Positions 6,067 to 13,502 are shown, counted from the stretch's first letter. The stretch is 18,743 bases of DNA from Candidatus Uhrbacteria bacterium (GCA_014728435.1 WJLP01000087.1:1-18743), one strand, 5' to 3'. Made by a program: numbers and translations. Notes: generated by a model from the letters alone, not told the origin.

Positions 6067-6192
6067 TTACCAATATTAAAATCGTACCGTATACCAATCG
6101 TACCACGGAGAGTCGTTTCGCGAACACCCACCCCGTGTGGCATATTAATGTACGGCTCTGCCATAATATTTCTAAAAGTATTGATATGACTC
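6067..6192. other. Intergenic block of unknown nature between rarA and ftsI
   Basis: GC-richer islands with the word TCGTACC twice, CACGG (6104-6108) pairing with CCGTG (6133-6137), and the 8-bp palindrome TTCGCGAA (6117-6124) in the loop. The minus strand can be read as a short peptide (GVGVRETTLRGTIGIRYDF), but this runs into rarA and the heptamers with no start signal. I do not call it a gene. Confidence 0.35.
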
Positions 6193-6213
6193 TTTGTAGT
6201 TTGTAGTTTGTAG
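6193..6213 (+). repeat. Heptamer tandem repeat (TTTGTAG x3) merging into the ftsI -10 box
   Basis: Three perfect TTTGTAG units; the next in-phase unit, TTTATAC (6214-6220), contains most of the -10 box TATACT. Confidence 0.9.
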
Positions 6214-6221
6214 TTTATACT
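6194..6221 (+). promoter_or_regulatory. Promoter of ftsI, built from heptamer repeats
   Basis: -10 TATACT (6216-6221) ends seven bases before the ATG at 6229, giving a leaderless message. A weak -35 TTGTAG (6194-6199) with a 16-bp spacer is supplied by the first heptamer. Confidence 0.6.
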
Positions 6222-6228
6222 GTTTGGC

Positions 6229-7977
6229 ATGAGGCAGAGGTTTTTGAGGGAGAGGTCTACGTCTGTGAATACGGAGCGGAGGTTTTTGTTTTTGCTTGTT
6301 TTAACCTTGATAATAGGTTTTGTTTTTGTGCTTCGTTTGGCAAAATTTCAGATTTTGGACAAGGAAGTCTTTCAGGTCTTGGCATCCGATCAGTATGATT
6401 TGGAGGCTAAGTTGTTACCCACAAGAGGCAGGATTTTGATTAAAGATCCGATGGATGGGAAGTTGTATCCGTTGGCGGGCAACCGGGATGCTTGGCATAT
6501 TTATGCGGAGCCCAAGAATATGAGTGATCCGGTGGTTGTGGCGCATGAGCTGGCGGGATTGCTCGGTATACCGGATGTTGATTTGGTGGCAAAACTCACA
6601 AAAGATCCGGATGATCCGTATGAGCCGATTATGAGAGATGTGGAGACCCGGGTTGTTGACGCTGTTCGTGAGAAAAATCTGGAAGGCGTGGGTTTTGCGC
6701 GCAGTATCGCCAGGCTTTATCCTGAAAAGAATATGGGAGGGCATGTGATCGGATTGGTGACCGAGAATGATCAGGGTATGATGCAGGGGAGATATGGCAT
6801 TGAATATACTTATGATGAAATTTTGCGCGGTGAACAAGGCAGTTTGGCGGCGGAAACGGACGCGGCCGGTAGGAGGATCGTGTTGGGGCAGAGTAAGCTT
6901 ATTGAGGCGACGGACGGAGCGGATATTGTGCTGACTTTGGACAGGTCGGTGCAATTTCAGGTTTGTGAAAGGATAAAAAACGGCGTGCAGAGGTACCAGG
7001 CCGACGGCGGCACAATGATTGTAATGGATACGGATACGGGGGCGATTTTGGCCATGTGTTCCTATCCGGATTTTGATCCGGCAAATCTTAAAGATATCGA
7101 GGATGTAGCGGTTTTTAATAATCCGGCCACCTTCGTGTCGTATGAGCCGGGTTCGGTGTTTAAAGCGATTACCATGGCCGCGGGCTTGAATGAGGATAAA
7201 GTTAATCCAAATACGCAATACGAGGATACGGGATCTTTGGAAATTGATGATTTTACGATTAAAAATTCGGATGGCAAAGCGCATGGCATTAAGACTATGA
7301 CCGAGGTTTTGGAAGAGTCTTTAAATACTGGGTCGATTTTTGTACAAAGGCAGTTGGGGCGCACCTTGTTTAGAGAGTATGTGCATGCATTTGGATTCGG
7401 CGAATCGTCGGGTATTGAACTTAGGCCGGAATCCGAGGGAGATGTCTCGAGTTTAGATAAAAAAGGCGAGATTTTCGCGGCTACGGGATCGTACGGCCAA
7501 GGTATAACCGTGACTCCGATTCAGCTTATTAAGGCTTTTGGCGCTTTGGCCAACTACGGAAAAATGATGCGGCCGCATATTGTCGCCGAAATTGTGCATT
7601 CAGACGGCACCAGAGAGGTTAAAGAACCGATTATGGAAAATGAGGTGATTACTCAGCGCAGTGCGCAATTGATTACGCGCATGCTTACATCAGTCGTGGA
7701 AGGCGTGCATGGCGCGGAGGCGCAAGTTCCGGGGTATTGGGTTGCCGGTAAAACGGGTACGGCACAGGTGGCCAAGGAGCGCAGTCGCGGTTATTATGAA
7801 GACAGATTTAATACCACTTTCGTAGGGTACGCGCCCGCCGACGAACCGGAGTTTGTTATGCTGGTAAAATTTGAGAATCCGAAAACTTCGCGTTGGGCGG
7901 CATCTACGGCTGCGCCGGTTTTTGGCGATATGGCGAAGTATTTGTTGAATTACTTGAATATAAAACCCACCAGGTAA
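6229..7977 (+). CDS. ftsI: Peptidoglycan D,D-transpeptidase, FtsI/penicillin-binding protein 2 family
   Basis: 582 residues. Basic cytoplasmic tail, one membrane helix at about 19-36, then the PBP dimerisation domain (TRGRI at 65-69, NRDAWHIYAEPK). The C-terminal transpeptidase domain has all three active-site motifs: SVFK (Ser309, Lys312), SLN (364-366) and KTG (508-510), with GSYGQG at 420-425. No PASTA domain follows. It cross-links septal peptidoglycan outside the membrane if FtsI; the elongation PBP2 is the alternative, but the sequence around SVFK and the length favour the FtsI type. MurF, which makes the pentapeptide precursor, is the next gene. The start fits the leaderless -10 spacing. 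Confidence 0.92.
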   Translation: MRQRFLRERSTSVNTERRFLFLLVLTLIIGFVFVLRLAKFQILDKEVFQVLASDQYDLEAKLLPTRGRILIKDPMDGKLYPLAGNRDAWHIYAEPKNMSDPVVVAHELAGLLGIPDVDLVAKLTKDPDDPYEPIMRDVETRVVDAVREKNLEGVGFARSIARLYPEKNMGGHVIGLVTENDQGMMQGRYGIEYTYDEILRGEQGSLAAETDAAGRRIVLGQSKLIEATDGADIVLTLDRSVQFQVCERIKNGVQRYQADGGTMIVMDTDTGAILAMCSYPDFDPANLKDIEDVAVFNNPATFVSYEPGSVFKAITMAAGLNEDKVNPNTQYEDTGSLEIDDFTIKNSDGKAHGIKTMTEVLEESLNTGSIFVQRQLGRTLFREYVHAFGFGESSGIELRPESEGDVSSLDKKGEIFAATGSYGQGITVTPIQLIKAFGALANYGKMMRPHIVAEIVHSDGTREVKEPIMENEVITQRSAQLITRMLTSVVEGVHGAEAQVPGYWVAGKTGTAQVAKERSRGYYEDRFNTTFVGYAPADEPEFVMLVKFENPKTSRWAASTAAPVFGDMAKYLLNYLNIKPTR

Positions 7978-7994
7978 CCGTGTATCGCACAACA

Positions 7995-8232
7995 TATAAC
8001 TCGTAACTTGTAATACGTATCTCGTAATTCGTCGAGCTGATCGCGTTAGACGCGACGAGGCTCGATTCGTTGTTCGTAATTCGGCCTGTGCCCCGACCTG
8101 TCGCACGAAGGTTGCCTTCAGCGACCGTAGTGTGAAGCTCTTTGAGTGTAGGGGTAAGTTCGGAATTCGTAGTTCTGCGCCATAGGCGCATCCGCCTCTG
8201 GCGGAAGAATTCGAAATACGTAGCACGTTATG
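7995..8232. repeat. Alternating heptamer runs and palindromes upstream of murF
   Basis: This fills most of the 306-bp gap. Heptamer runs occur at 7995-8029 (for example CGTAACT, CGTATCT, CGTAATT), 8068-8081 (CGTTGTT, CGTAATT), 8154-8174 (CGTAGTT last) and 8212-8232 (CGAAATA, CGTAGCA, CGTTATG). Between them lie four hairpins: TCGCGT-TAG-ACGCGA inside TCGAGC/GCTCGA arms (8032-8065); GAAGG-TTG-CCTTC inside GTCGC/GCGAC (8100-8125); TGCGCC-ATA-GGCGCA (8176-8190); and TCCGCC-TCT-GGCGGA (8191-8205). There is no coding signal. Confidence 0.8.
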
Positions 8233-8246
8233 CTGATTTGGGGTTA

Positions 8247-8280
8247 TTGACGCGGTTTGGGGTTTAGCGTAATTTAGAAT
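8247..8280 (+). promoter_or_regulatory. Promoter of murF
   Basis: TTGACG (8247-8252), 17-bp spacer, TAATTT (8270-8275), putting the start about two bases before the ATG at 8284. A better -10 match, TAGAAT (8275-8280), is too close to the ATG unless a downstream start is used. Confidence 0.5.
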
Positions 8281-8283
8281 TAT

Positions 8284-9588
8284 ATGAAAAAAGCTTTGGA
8301 AGCTTATTTGGGATACTGCGTCCGAAATACGATTTCGCGGGATAAACCACAAGTTATTGCTATTGGCGGGTCGGTTGGCAAGACATCCGCAAGACATGCC
8401 ATCAGTTTAGCCATGTCCGCCTTGTTTAAGCCGCGGGAATACAGGACTTCATTAAAGAATTATAACAATGAATTGGGTATGCCTTTGTCGGTTTTGGCGT
8501 GCGGAATACCCAATAGGAATATTTTTAAGTGGCTTAAGGTTATAGCTTGTTCAACAGCATATTTAATCGGATTGAAGAGGTTGAATATGCGTTATTTGAT
8601 TTTGGAAATGGCCGCTGATCATCCGGGTGATTTGGATTACTTGCTCAGGATTGCGCCTCCGCAGATTGCCATTATGACCGCCATGGGAGCGGAACATGTT
8701 GAACATTTTGGGTCGGTTGAAAGCGCGATTGAGGAGGAGAGGCGTATATTAAGGGCTTTACCGGAGGATGGTGAGGCGATATTAAATACGGATGATGCAT
8801 TTACATGGGAATCCAGAGATTTGGTAAAAGGTGAAGTTGTCGGTTTTGGCCGTGGTGCTGAAGCTATTGTTCGGATAGAATCGATGAAATCGGTTTTTGA
8901 AGCTGATGAGTTTGATAATTCGGGCTTGGAGGTGAAGTTTAAAGTCATGGGTTATCATGATTTTGCAATTAGGCTAAAAGGTGTATTCGGTGAGCCGCAT
9001 GCTTATGCCGTTGCCGCGGCATTCGTGTTTTGTTTGTGTATGGATCATGATTTGGACTCGGCTATTGCAAAGCTGGAGGAGGATTATAATGGCATGCCGG
9101 GCAGAACTCGTTTGATAAAAGGAATTAAAAGTACAATTTTATTGGATGATACTTACAATGCTCAACCTCAGGCCATGAAATCGGCGATTAATGATTTGGC
9201 GCGGTTTCCGGTTCAAGAAGGCGGGCGCAGGATTGCGGTTTTGGGTGATATGTTGGAGTTGGGAGACTTGGAACAACGTGAGCATGAGCTGGTGGGTGAA
9301 AAAGTAGTTGAAGTCGGTGTTGACATTTTGCTTACTTGTGGTAAACTTGGGCGTATCATCGCAGAAACTGCCATTGCCAGAGGCATGGATGAATCAAGAA
9401 TTAAATTTTTTGACAGCAGTGATGAAGCGGGATACTTTTTGCAACAAGAAGTGATAAGGCCGGGTGATGTTATTTTGGCAAAAGGTTCTCAGGGTGCCAG
9501 AATGGAAAAGGTTATTAAAGAATTGATGGCCGAACCCATGAAGGCAAAAGACTTGTTGGTTAGGCAAACGCCGGAATGGCTTTCCTGA
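8284..9588 (+). CDS. murF: MurF-type Mur ligase (UDP-MurNAc-tripeptide--D-Ala-D-Ala ligase), short N-terminus
   Basis: 434 residues. The ATP-binding loop GGSVGKTS sits at 28-35; in ordinary MurF it comes after an N-terminal UDP-binding domain of roughly 80 residues, which is absent. Other Mur motifs are present: YNNELGMPLSVL, LEMAADHPGDLDYL, MTAMGAEHVEHFGSVESA, GMPGRTRLIKG, LLDDTYNAQPQAMKSA and VLGDMLELG. It adds D-Ala-D-Ala to the cytoplasmic peptidoglycan precursor used by the FtsI upstream. How it recognises UDP-MurNAc without the standard domain is unclear. A related Mur-ligase activity cannot be excluded. It ends in TGA, the A of which begins a heptamer run. Confidence 0.88.
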   Translation: MKKALEAYLGYCVRNTISRDKPQVIAIGGSVGKTSARHAISLAMSALFKPREYRTSLKNYNNELGMPLSVLACGIPNRNIFKWLKVIACSTAYLIGLKRLNMRYLILEMAADHPGDLDYLLRIAPPQIAIMTAMGAEHVEHFGSVESAIEEERRILRALPEDGEAILNTDDAFTWESRDLVKGEVVGFGRGAEAIVRIESMKSVFEADEFDNSGLEVKFKVMGYHDFAIRLKGVFGEPHAYAVAAAFVFCLCMDHDLDSAIAKLEEDYNGMPGRTRLIKGIKSTILLDDTYNAQPQAMKSAINDLARFPVQEGGRRIAVLGDMLELGDLEQREHELVGEKVVEVGVDILLTCGKLGRIIAETAIARGMDESRIKFFDSSDEAGYFLQQEVIRPGDVILAKGSQGARMEKVIKELMAEPMKAKDLLVRQTPEWLS

Positions 9589-9615
9589 ATAATAATTAAC
9601 AAATAATAAATAATA
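9588..9615 (+). repeat. Heptamer tandem repeat between murF and tRNA-Glu
   Basis: Four in-phase 7-mers: AATAATA three times and ATTAACA once, starting on the last base of the murF stop codon. Confidence 0.8.
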
Positions 9616-9632
9616 AAAATGGGTAGCAGTAA

Positions 9633-9707
9633 GGCCCGTTCGTTTAATGGCTAGGACGTCGCCCTCTCACGGCGAAAATAGGGGTTCGATTCCCCTACGG
9701 GCTACCA
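9633..9707 (+). tRNA. tRNA-Glu (anticodon CTC), CCA encoded
   Basis: Acceptor GGCCCGT pairs with ACGGGCT (first pair G-U), D arm GTTT/AGGAC, anticodon stem TCGCC/GGCGA with loop CTCTCAC (anticodon CTC), T arm AGGGG-TTCGATT-CCCCT, discriminator A and encoded CCA; 75 nt. The 5' flank carries GGTAGC (9622-9627), complementary to GCTACC (9701-9706) at the mature 3' end. The last A of CCA is also the first base of a perfect hairpin. Confidence 0.95.
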
Positions 9708-9782
9708 TCGCGTTTAACGCGATACCTTATTAAAAAAGACACGACGTTAAACGTCGTCACAATTAGTAAGTTATCGCGTTTA
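9707..9782. repeat. Trinucleotide-loop hairpins after tRNA-Glu
   Basis: ATCGCGT-TTA-ACGCGAT (9707-9723) and ACGACGT-TAA-ACGTCGT (9741-9757) are perfect 7-bp stems with 3-nt loops. At 9773-9782 the word ATCGCGTTTA recurs but its right arm has decayed. The same family appears at 8041-8055 and 14469-14483. Confidence 0.85.
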
Positions 9783-9796
9783 ATGTCGCTTCCAAT

Positions 9797-9820
9797 AAAG
9801 TGGTTTATGCCGCTTTTTTT
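9797..9820 (+). terminator. Rho-independent terminator of the tRNA-Glu unit
   Basis: AAAGTGG-TTTATG-CCGCTTT (one T-G pair) running into a T-tract to 9820. It lies before the GIY-YIG promoter and argues against starting that gene at 9783. Confidence 0.75.
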
Positions 9821-9833
9821 GGTTGTGTTTTTG

Positions 9834-9839
9834 TATAAT
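9834..9839 (+). promoter_or_regulatory. -10 box of the GIY-YIG gene
   Basis: Perfect TATAAT preceded by TTG; start codon 21 bases downstream, leader about 15 nt with no Shine-Dalgarno. Confidence 0.6.
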
Positions 9840-9860
9840 GAAGTGCATCATATTAATAAT

Positions 9861-10136
9861 ATGTTTTACTATGTGTATGTTTTATATAGTTTAAAGGATA
9901 AGCGGTTATATATAGGTCAAACTAATGAGTTGCAAAGAAGAGTCCGAGAACATTGGCGTGGGGAGGTAGTAAGTACAAGTCATCGCAGACCCTTAAAGTT
10001 AATTTATTTTGAAGGCTTCTTAACAAGGCAAGAGTCAATAAGAAGAGAGTTGTGGTTAAAGAGTGGGGCGGGTAGGGCGGAATTGAAAAGGATACTTGCA
10101 TTAACACTCAATACTTTTGGTTACAAGTTTAGATAG
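9861..10136 (+). CDS. GIY-YIG domain endonuclease-like protein (UPF0213 type)
   Basis: 91 residues, a stand-alone GIY-YIG domain. YVYVLYS (4-10) is the GIY strand and LYIGQT (16-21) the YIG strand. Arg27/Arg28 follow in NELQRRVREH, and Glu63 in RQESIRRELWLKS is the expected metal-binding acid. The frame is open back to 9783, but that extension crosses a terminator and promoter, so the ATG at 9861 is chosen. Such short proteins are common and mostly uncharacterised; DNA repair or structure-specific nicking is the usual guess. It follows a tRNA gene, a frequent neighbourhood for mobile nucleases, but no element ends are visible. Confidence 0.88.
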   Translation: MFYYVYVLYSLKDKRLYIGQTNELQRRVREHWRGEVVSTSHRRPLKLIYFEGFLTRQESIRRELWLKSGAGRAELKRILALTLNTFGYKFR

Positions 10137-10191
10137 ATTCGGATTGAGGATTGATTTTTGATGCGAAAATGTCAATGATTTTAGCTTTTTA

Positions 10192-10200
10192 TGCTATAAT
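10192..10200 (+). promoter_or_regulatory. Extended -10 promoter of the bactofilin-like gene
   Basis: TGcTATAAT, with the start codon 31 bases beyond it. The leader of about 25 AT-rich bases has no Shine-Dalgarno. Confidence 0.65.
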
Positions 10201-10231
10201 AAATACAATAATTTTTTATTAGTATTTAAGT

Positions 10232-11386
10232 ATGTATAAAAAATATTTTTTAAGTATCATGGCCGTGTTATTGGCTGTGATGTGGGCCATGCCGGTGTTC
10301 GCGGCACAGTATCATGGCGGTGAATCGGTGACCGTGCCGACGGCGAATGATGATGTTTACGCGGGTGGGGCCAATATTTTTACTGATGGCGACATTGACG
10401 GTGATTTATATGCCGCGGGAGCGGTAGTCCGCTGTAATTCGAATGTTTCAGAAGATGTTGTGATGGCCGGATCGGTCGTGGATTTGTTTGGCAATGTTGG
10501 TGATGATGTAAGGCTAGCAGGGTCAATGGTTACAATAGGCGGTGAAGTTGGAGATGATTTGATAGTTTTTGGTGCCATGATCAGGATTTTGCCGGACACT
10601 GTGATTAAGGGTGATATTACGTCTTTGGGTGGATCGATAATTGTGGACGGTAAGACTGAAGGGAATTTATTGGCTTATGGCGGTCAGGTAATAGTGAATG
10701 GCGAGATTAACGGTTCTGCCATGATTGAAGCTGAAGAGGTTGTTATCGGTAAATCCGCGAAAATTGACGGAGTGATGCAGTATAAATCGATGAAGGAAGC
10801 GGATATTCCGGTGGAAGCGCAGATAGCCGGCGGTGTTGAGTACTCTGTACCGGATAAAAAAGATAAGCCGAAATGGGATAAGAAAAAGCCCGCGGAAATG
10901 TCGGCCGGAGCAATGTTTGGTTTTGGTTTGCTGGCTTTCTTGATAAAAGTATTAGTTGGTATTTTTACGGTTTTAGCAGCGCTTTACTTTTTTAAGAAGC
11001 ACCTTTTGGAGATGACGAAGAGCGTGCTAAACACTTTTCCGGCGCAGTTGGGCTGGGGTTTTGTTTGGGCCGTGGTTGTGCCTGTTGCTTGTATTGTTCT
11101 AATCTTTACCATTTTTGGATCTACTCTGGGCTTTTTCTGATTACTGCTGTACGCGCTGACTTTGGTGGTTGCCAAAGCTTTGGCCATGATTGCTTTTGGA
11201 GCCTGGATTTGGAAATTGGCAACAAAAGCCAAGGCTATTGAAATTGATTGGAAGATTGCCGTTTTAGGCGTGGTGCTGTTGGATATAATTTGGTTGATAC
11301 CGATTTTGGGCTGGCTCTTTTGCTTGATATTTACGCTGGCGGCGTTGGGCGCGGTTATGAATTATCTAAAGCAAGCGGTTAAGTAA
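10232..11386 (+). pseudogene. Bactofilin-like extracytoplasmic domain plus membrane domain, interrupted by in-frame TGA
   Basis: Signal peptide at 1-24 ending AMPVFA-AQ. Residues about 36-185 are a repetitive beta-helix of bactofilin (polymer-forming cytoskeletal) type: GDIDGDLYAAG, GNVGDDVRLAGS, GEVGDDLIVFGA and GEINGSAMIEA recur at about 18-residue spacing. After a Lys-rich linker come hydrophobic helices at about 226-254 and 274-302. A TGA at 11138-11140 stops the frame after GSTLGFF. The same frame then continues with LLLYALTLVVAKALA and further membrane helices to TAA at 11386. A single GGA-to-TGA change would explain it. Whether the truncated 302-residue product works, the TGA is read through, or the base is an assembly error is open. 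A terminator follows 11386, supporting one original gene. Confidence 0.8.
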
Positions 11387-11409
11387 ATATCAGAGCTTAG
11401 ACATTGGTA

Positions 11410-11437
11410 AAAAGTCCCGACCGGAGTCGGGGCTTTT
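11410..11437 (+). terminator. Rho-independent terminator after the bactofilin-like gene
   Basis: Twelve-base arms with one T-G pair around a CGGA loop, ending in TTTT and starting in AAAA, so it could work in both directions. Confidence 0.92.
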
Positions 11438-11454
11438 AATGCTGTTTAACATAA

Positions 11455-11483
11455 TCTACAATAGTTCGAGTGCGTGTTATACT
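11455..11483 (+). promoter_or_regulatory. Promoter of treT
   Basis: TCTACA (11455-11460), 17-bp spacer, extended -10 TGtTATACT ending at 11483. The ATG at 11492 is eight bases away: essentially leaderless. Confidence 0.75.
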
Positions 11484-11491
11484 TTGTTTGT

Positions 11492-12778
11492 ATGATTAAG
11501 TGGGAAGATGTAAAGATTGCCAAAAAAGTTAATCTTAGCCGATACACCAAAGCGGCGCCGCAATCGGTTAAAGATATACAAGAGTCGCAAACCAAGTTAA
11601 AAGGGTTGAACGTGCTTCATGTTAATGCCACGGCTCAAGGTGGAGGAGTGGCGGAGCTATTGCATTCACAGGTAGCTTTTGAGAGGAGCGCGGGTATAAA
11701 CAGCCGTTGGTTGGCAATGCGGGCGCCAAAGAAATTTTTCGCAATAACCAAGAAAATTCATAATTTATTACAAGGATCGCGCGGTCGATTAACTCAGGAG
11801 GAGAAAAAATATTATTTGAGGGTCAATAAGATCTTAGCGGAAAAAATACTTGCGTTTTTGCCGGATGATTGTGAGCGGACTTTACTTGTGGTGCATGATC
11901 CGCAGCCTTTGGCGTTGTATGAATATTTGCCCGGAGGGTGTTGGAGTATTTTGCGTTTGCATATAGATTTGCGCGAACCCAACAGCAAGGTGCTGGATTT
12001 TTTATTGCCGTACATGAACAATTTTCCGCGGATTATTATTAGTAACGCGAATTATGAGCAGAGTTTGGTTGAAGTTAAAACACCGCTTGAAGTCATTGAG
12101 CCGGCCATAGATCCGCTGGCTGATAAGAATAAAGCCATGAGCCGGGTTCAGGCAGGGAGTATTTTGCGGAAATTCGGACTTGATATAAATAAGTCATTGG
12201 TAACGCAAGTTTCGCGATTTGATGAGTTTAAAGATCCTATGGGTGTGGTGAAGGCTTTTAAAAAAGTTAAGAGCAAGAATCGTGATGCGCAATTGGTATT
12301 GGCCGGTTTTGCGTTCGCGAAAGATGATCCGGAAGCGTGGGAGGTTTATAAAAAAACCAAACGTTTGGCGGATGATGTGGATGATGTTTGCTTGTTTATC
12401 GACCCGGAAGCTTTGCGAAAAAATAAAGTTAGTAATGATGAGTTTATAAATGCTTTGTACACGGCGAGTGATATAGTGGTACAAAACAGCAAGAGGGAAG
12501 GATTCGGCCTTACGATAACCGAGGCAATGTGGAAGGCGAAACCGGTTATAGCCGGTAATGCGGAGGGGGCGCGTTTGCAGATTAGCAACAACAAAAACGG
12601 ACTCATAGTTGATTCAAACAATGAGCTGGCCGGAGCTATGGACAAACTATTGAATAATAAAAAATTGCGTGCAGATTTGGGCAGAGCGGCGCGAGAGTCG
12701 GTAAAGAAACAATATTTAATGCCGCGATATATTTATAAACATCTTAGGGTGTATATAAAGCTGATGAAAAGCAAGTAA
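11492..12778 (+). CDS. treT: GT4-family glycosyltransferase, trehalose synthase TreT type
   Basis: 428 residues, GT-B fold. The N-terminal domain opens GLNVLHVNATAQGGGVAELL (38-57), the glycine-rich acceptor loop of TreT-like enzymes, and has VVHDPQPLAL (133-141) and RLHIDLREPN (155-163). The C-terminal domain has VTQVSRFDEFKDPMGVVKAF (237-256) and the E-x7-E motif in REGFGLTITEAMWKAKPVIA (Glu336, Glu344). TreT joins NDP-glucose and glucose to trehalose, reversibly. Other GT4 enzymes are possible, but the HVNATAQGGGVAE stretch is typical of this group. The ATG at 11492 is used because the upstream frame crosses the -10 box. It converges on a ROK-family sugar kinase with one base between the stops. 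Confidence 0.82.
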   Translation: MIKWEDVKIAKKVNLSRYTKAAPQSVKDIQESQTKLKGLNVLHVNATAQGGGVAELLHSQVAFERSAGINSRWLAMRAPKKFFAITKKIHNLLQGSRGRLTQEEKKYYLRVNKILAEKILAFLPDDCERTLLVVHDPQPLALYEYLPGGCWSILRLHIDLREPNSKVLDFLLPYMNNFPRIIISNANYEQSLVEVKTPLEVIEPAIDPLADKNKAMSRVQAGSILRKFGLDINKSLVTQVSRFDEFKDPMGVVKAFKKVKSKNRDAQLVLAGFAFAKDDPEAWEVYKKTKRLADDVDDVCLFIDPEALRKNKVSNDEFINALYTASDIVVQNSKREGFGLTITEAMWKAKPVIAGNAEGARLQISNNKNGLIVDSNNELAGAMDKLLNNKKLRADLGRAARESVKKQYLMPRYIYKHLRVYIKLMKSK

Positions 12779-12779
12779 A

Positions 12780-13496
12780 TCAATAGAGCAGTGCCGCGCC
12801 TATTGCTTGGGCTTTGGTACCTAGTTTGGCGCGGATGATTTTTGTTTGTTTGGACAAGGGCGAATTGATGTAAATTGCCATTTGTTTTTGTTTCGGCGGT
12901 TTGATTTTAGCGCCGCCGCCGATAATGATAAGTTCGGGGTCAAAAATATTTATGAGATTGGCGATGCCTTGAGTATTTATCAGCTCTTGTTTTTTGGGAT
13001 CGTTTTTGTGTTTTTGATATAAAGCTTCCCATGATTTGCCGTTACTTAAAATCATGTGTCCGAATTCAGCTGATGAGCCGTTTTGCCCGATATATATTTT
13101 ACCCGCTATCATCACAGAGCCGCCAATGCCCGTACCAAAAGCCAAGCCAAGAACGTTCTTTAATCCTCTGGCAAATCCCAGTTCGGATTCGGCGCGCAGG
13201 AGGCAGTTGCCGTCATTGTCTGTGCGGATTTTTCCGCTTGTGAGCTTGTTTAAGTCCAGTCCGTTCAATTGAGGGGCTGAAGGGCAGTAGATGACAATGT
13301 TTTTACCGCGGTCAATGATTCCCGGGATGCCGATGCCGACTTTTGGAACCTGGAAATAATCGATGATGTTTTTTATGCCTTTAGCAGATATGTCAGTGGA
13401 TTGCTTTTGCTTGATGGTGCGGTTTTTGTGCCATAAAACGGCTTTAATTTTTGAGGCTCCCACATCAAGCCCCAGGATGTATTCAGTTGGTTTCAT
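12780..13496 (-). CDS. ROK-family sugar kinase (glucokinase-like), compact, lacking the zinc motif
   Basis: 238 residues. The phosphate-1 motif is LGLDVGASKIKAVLWHK (8-24). VGIGIPGII (53-61) follows, then the catalytic-region Asp in TDNDGNCLLRAE (Asp95). GTGIGGSVMIAGKIYIGQNG (121-140) leads to AEFGH (His147), and the adenosine region is FDPELIIIGGG (185-195). ROK enzymes usually carry a CxCGxxGCxE zinc motif just after GH; here GHMIL runs straight to NGKSWEALY, so it is absent, and the helical part after it is also short. Glucokinase is the most likely activity. The start at 13496 is preferred to an upstream ATG because a TATAAT box ends six bases before it. Stop is TGA. Facing treT suggests a link through glucose, which is inference. 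Confidence 0.85.
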   Translation of the reverse strand: MKPTEYILGLDVGASKIKAVLWHKNRTIKQKQSTDISAKGIKNIIDYFQVPKVGIGIPGIIDRGKNIVIYCPSAPQLNGLDLNKLTSGKIRTDNDGNCLLRAESELGFARGLKNVLGLAFGTGIGGSVMIAGKIYIGQNGSSAEFGHMILSNGKSWEALYQKHKNDPKKQELINTQGIANLINIFDPELIIIGGGAKIKPPKQKQMAIYINSPLSKQTKIIRAKLGTKAQAIGAALLY

Positions 13497-13502
13497 GTGT
13501 GT

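Noticed and set aside
6024..6230. Minus-strand frame containing GVGVRETTLRGTIGIRYDF
   Set aside because: It overlaps the rarA C-terminus and reads through the heptamer repeat as periodic peptide; no promoter or start context.
7995..8232. CRISPR array
   Set aside because: Units are 7 nt, degenerate and contiguous without spacers, and no cas gene is present.
7690..8397. Long minus-strand frame over the ftsI-murF gap
   Set aside because: It covers the ends of two well-supported genes and the repeat region, and its periodic Tyr-rich part comes from the heptamers.
9783..9860. N-terminal hydrophobic extension of the GIY-YIG protein from an ATG at 9783
   Set aside because: The stretch contains a terminator hairpin and a -10 box; the family domain starts at MFYYVYVLYS.
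11138..11140. UGA recoded as glycine (Gracilibacteria/Absconditabacteria code)
   Set aside because: A recoded organism would show many in-frame TGA codons; every other long gene here has none, and TGA ends murF and the ROK gene at family-typical ends.
11138..11177. UGA as selenocysteine with a downstream SECIS hairpin (CTTTGG/CCAAAG at 11160-11177)
   Set aside because: The residue would sit in a membrane helix of a non-redox protein and the hairpin lacks the usual SECIS geometry; a GGA-to-TGA mutation is simpler.
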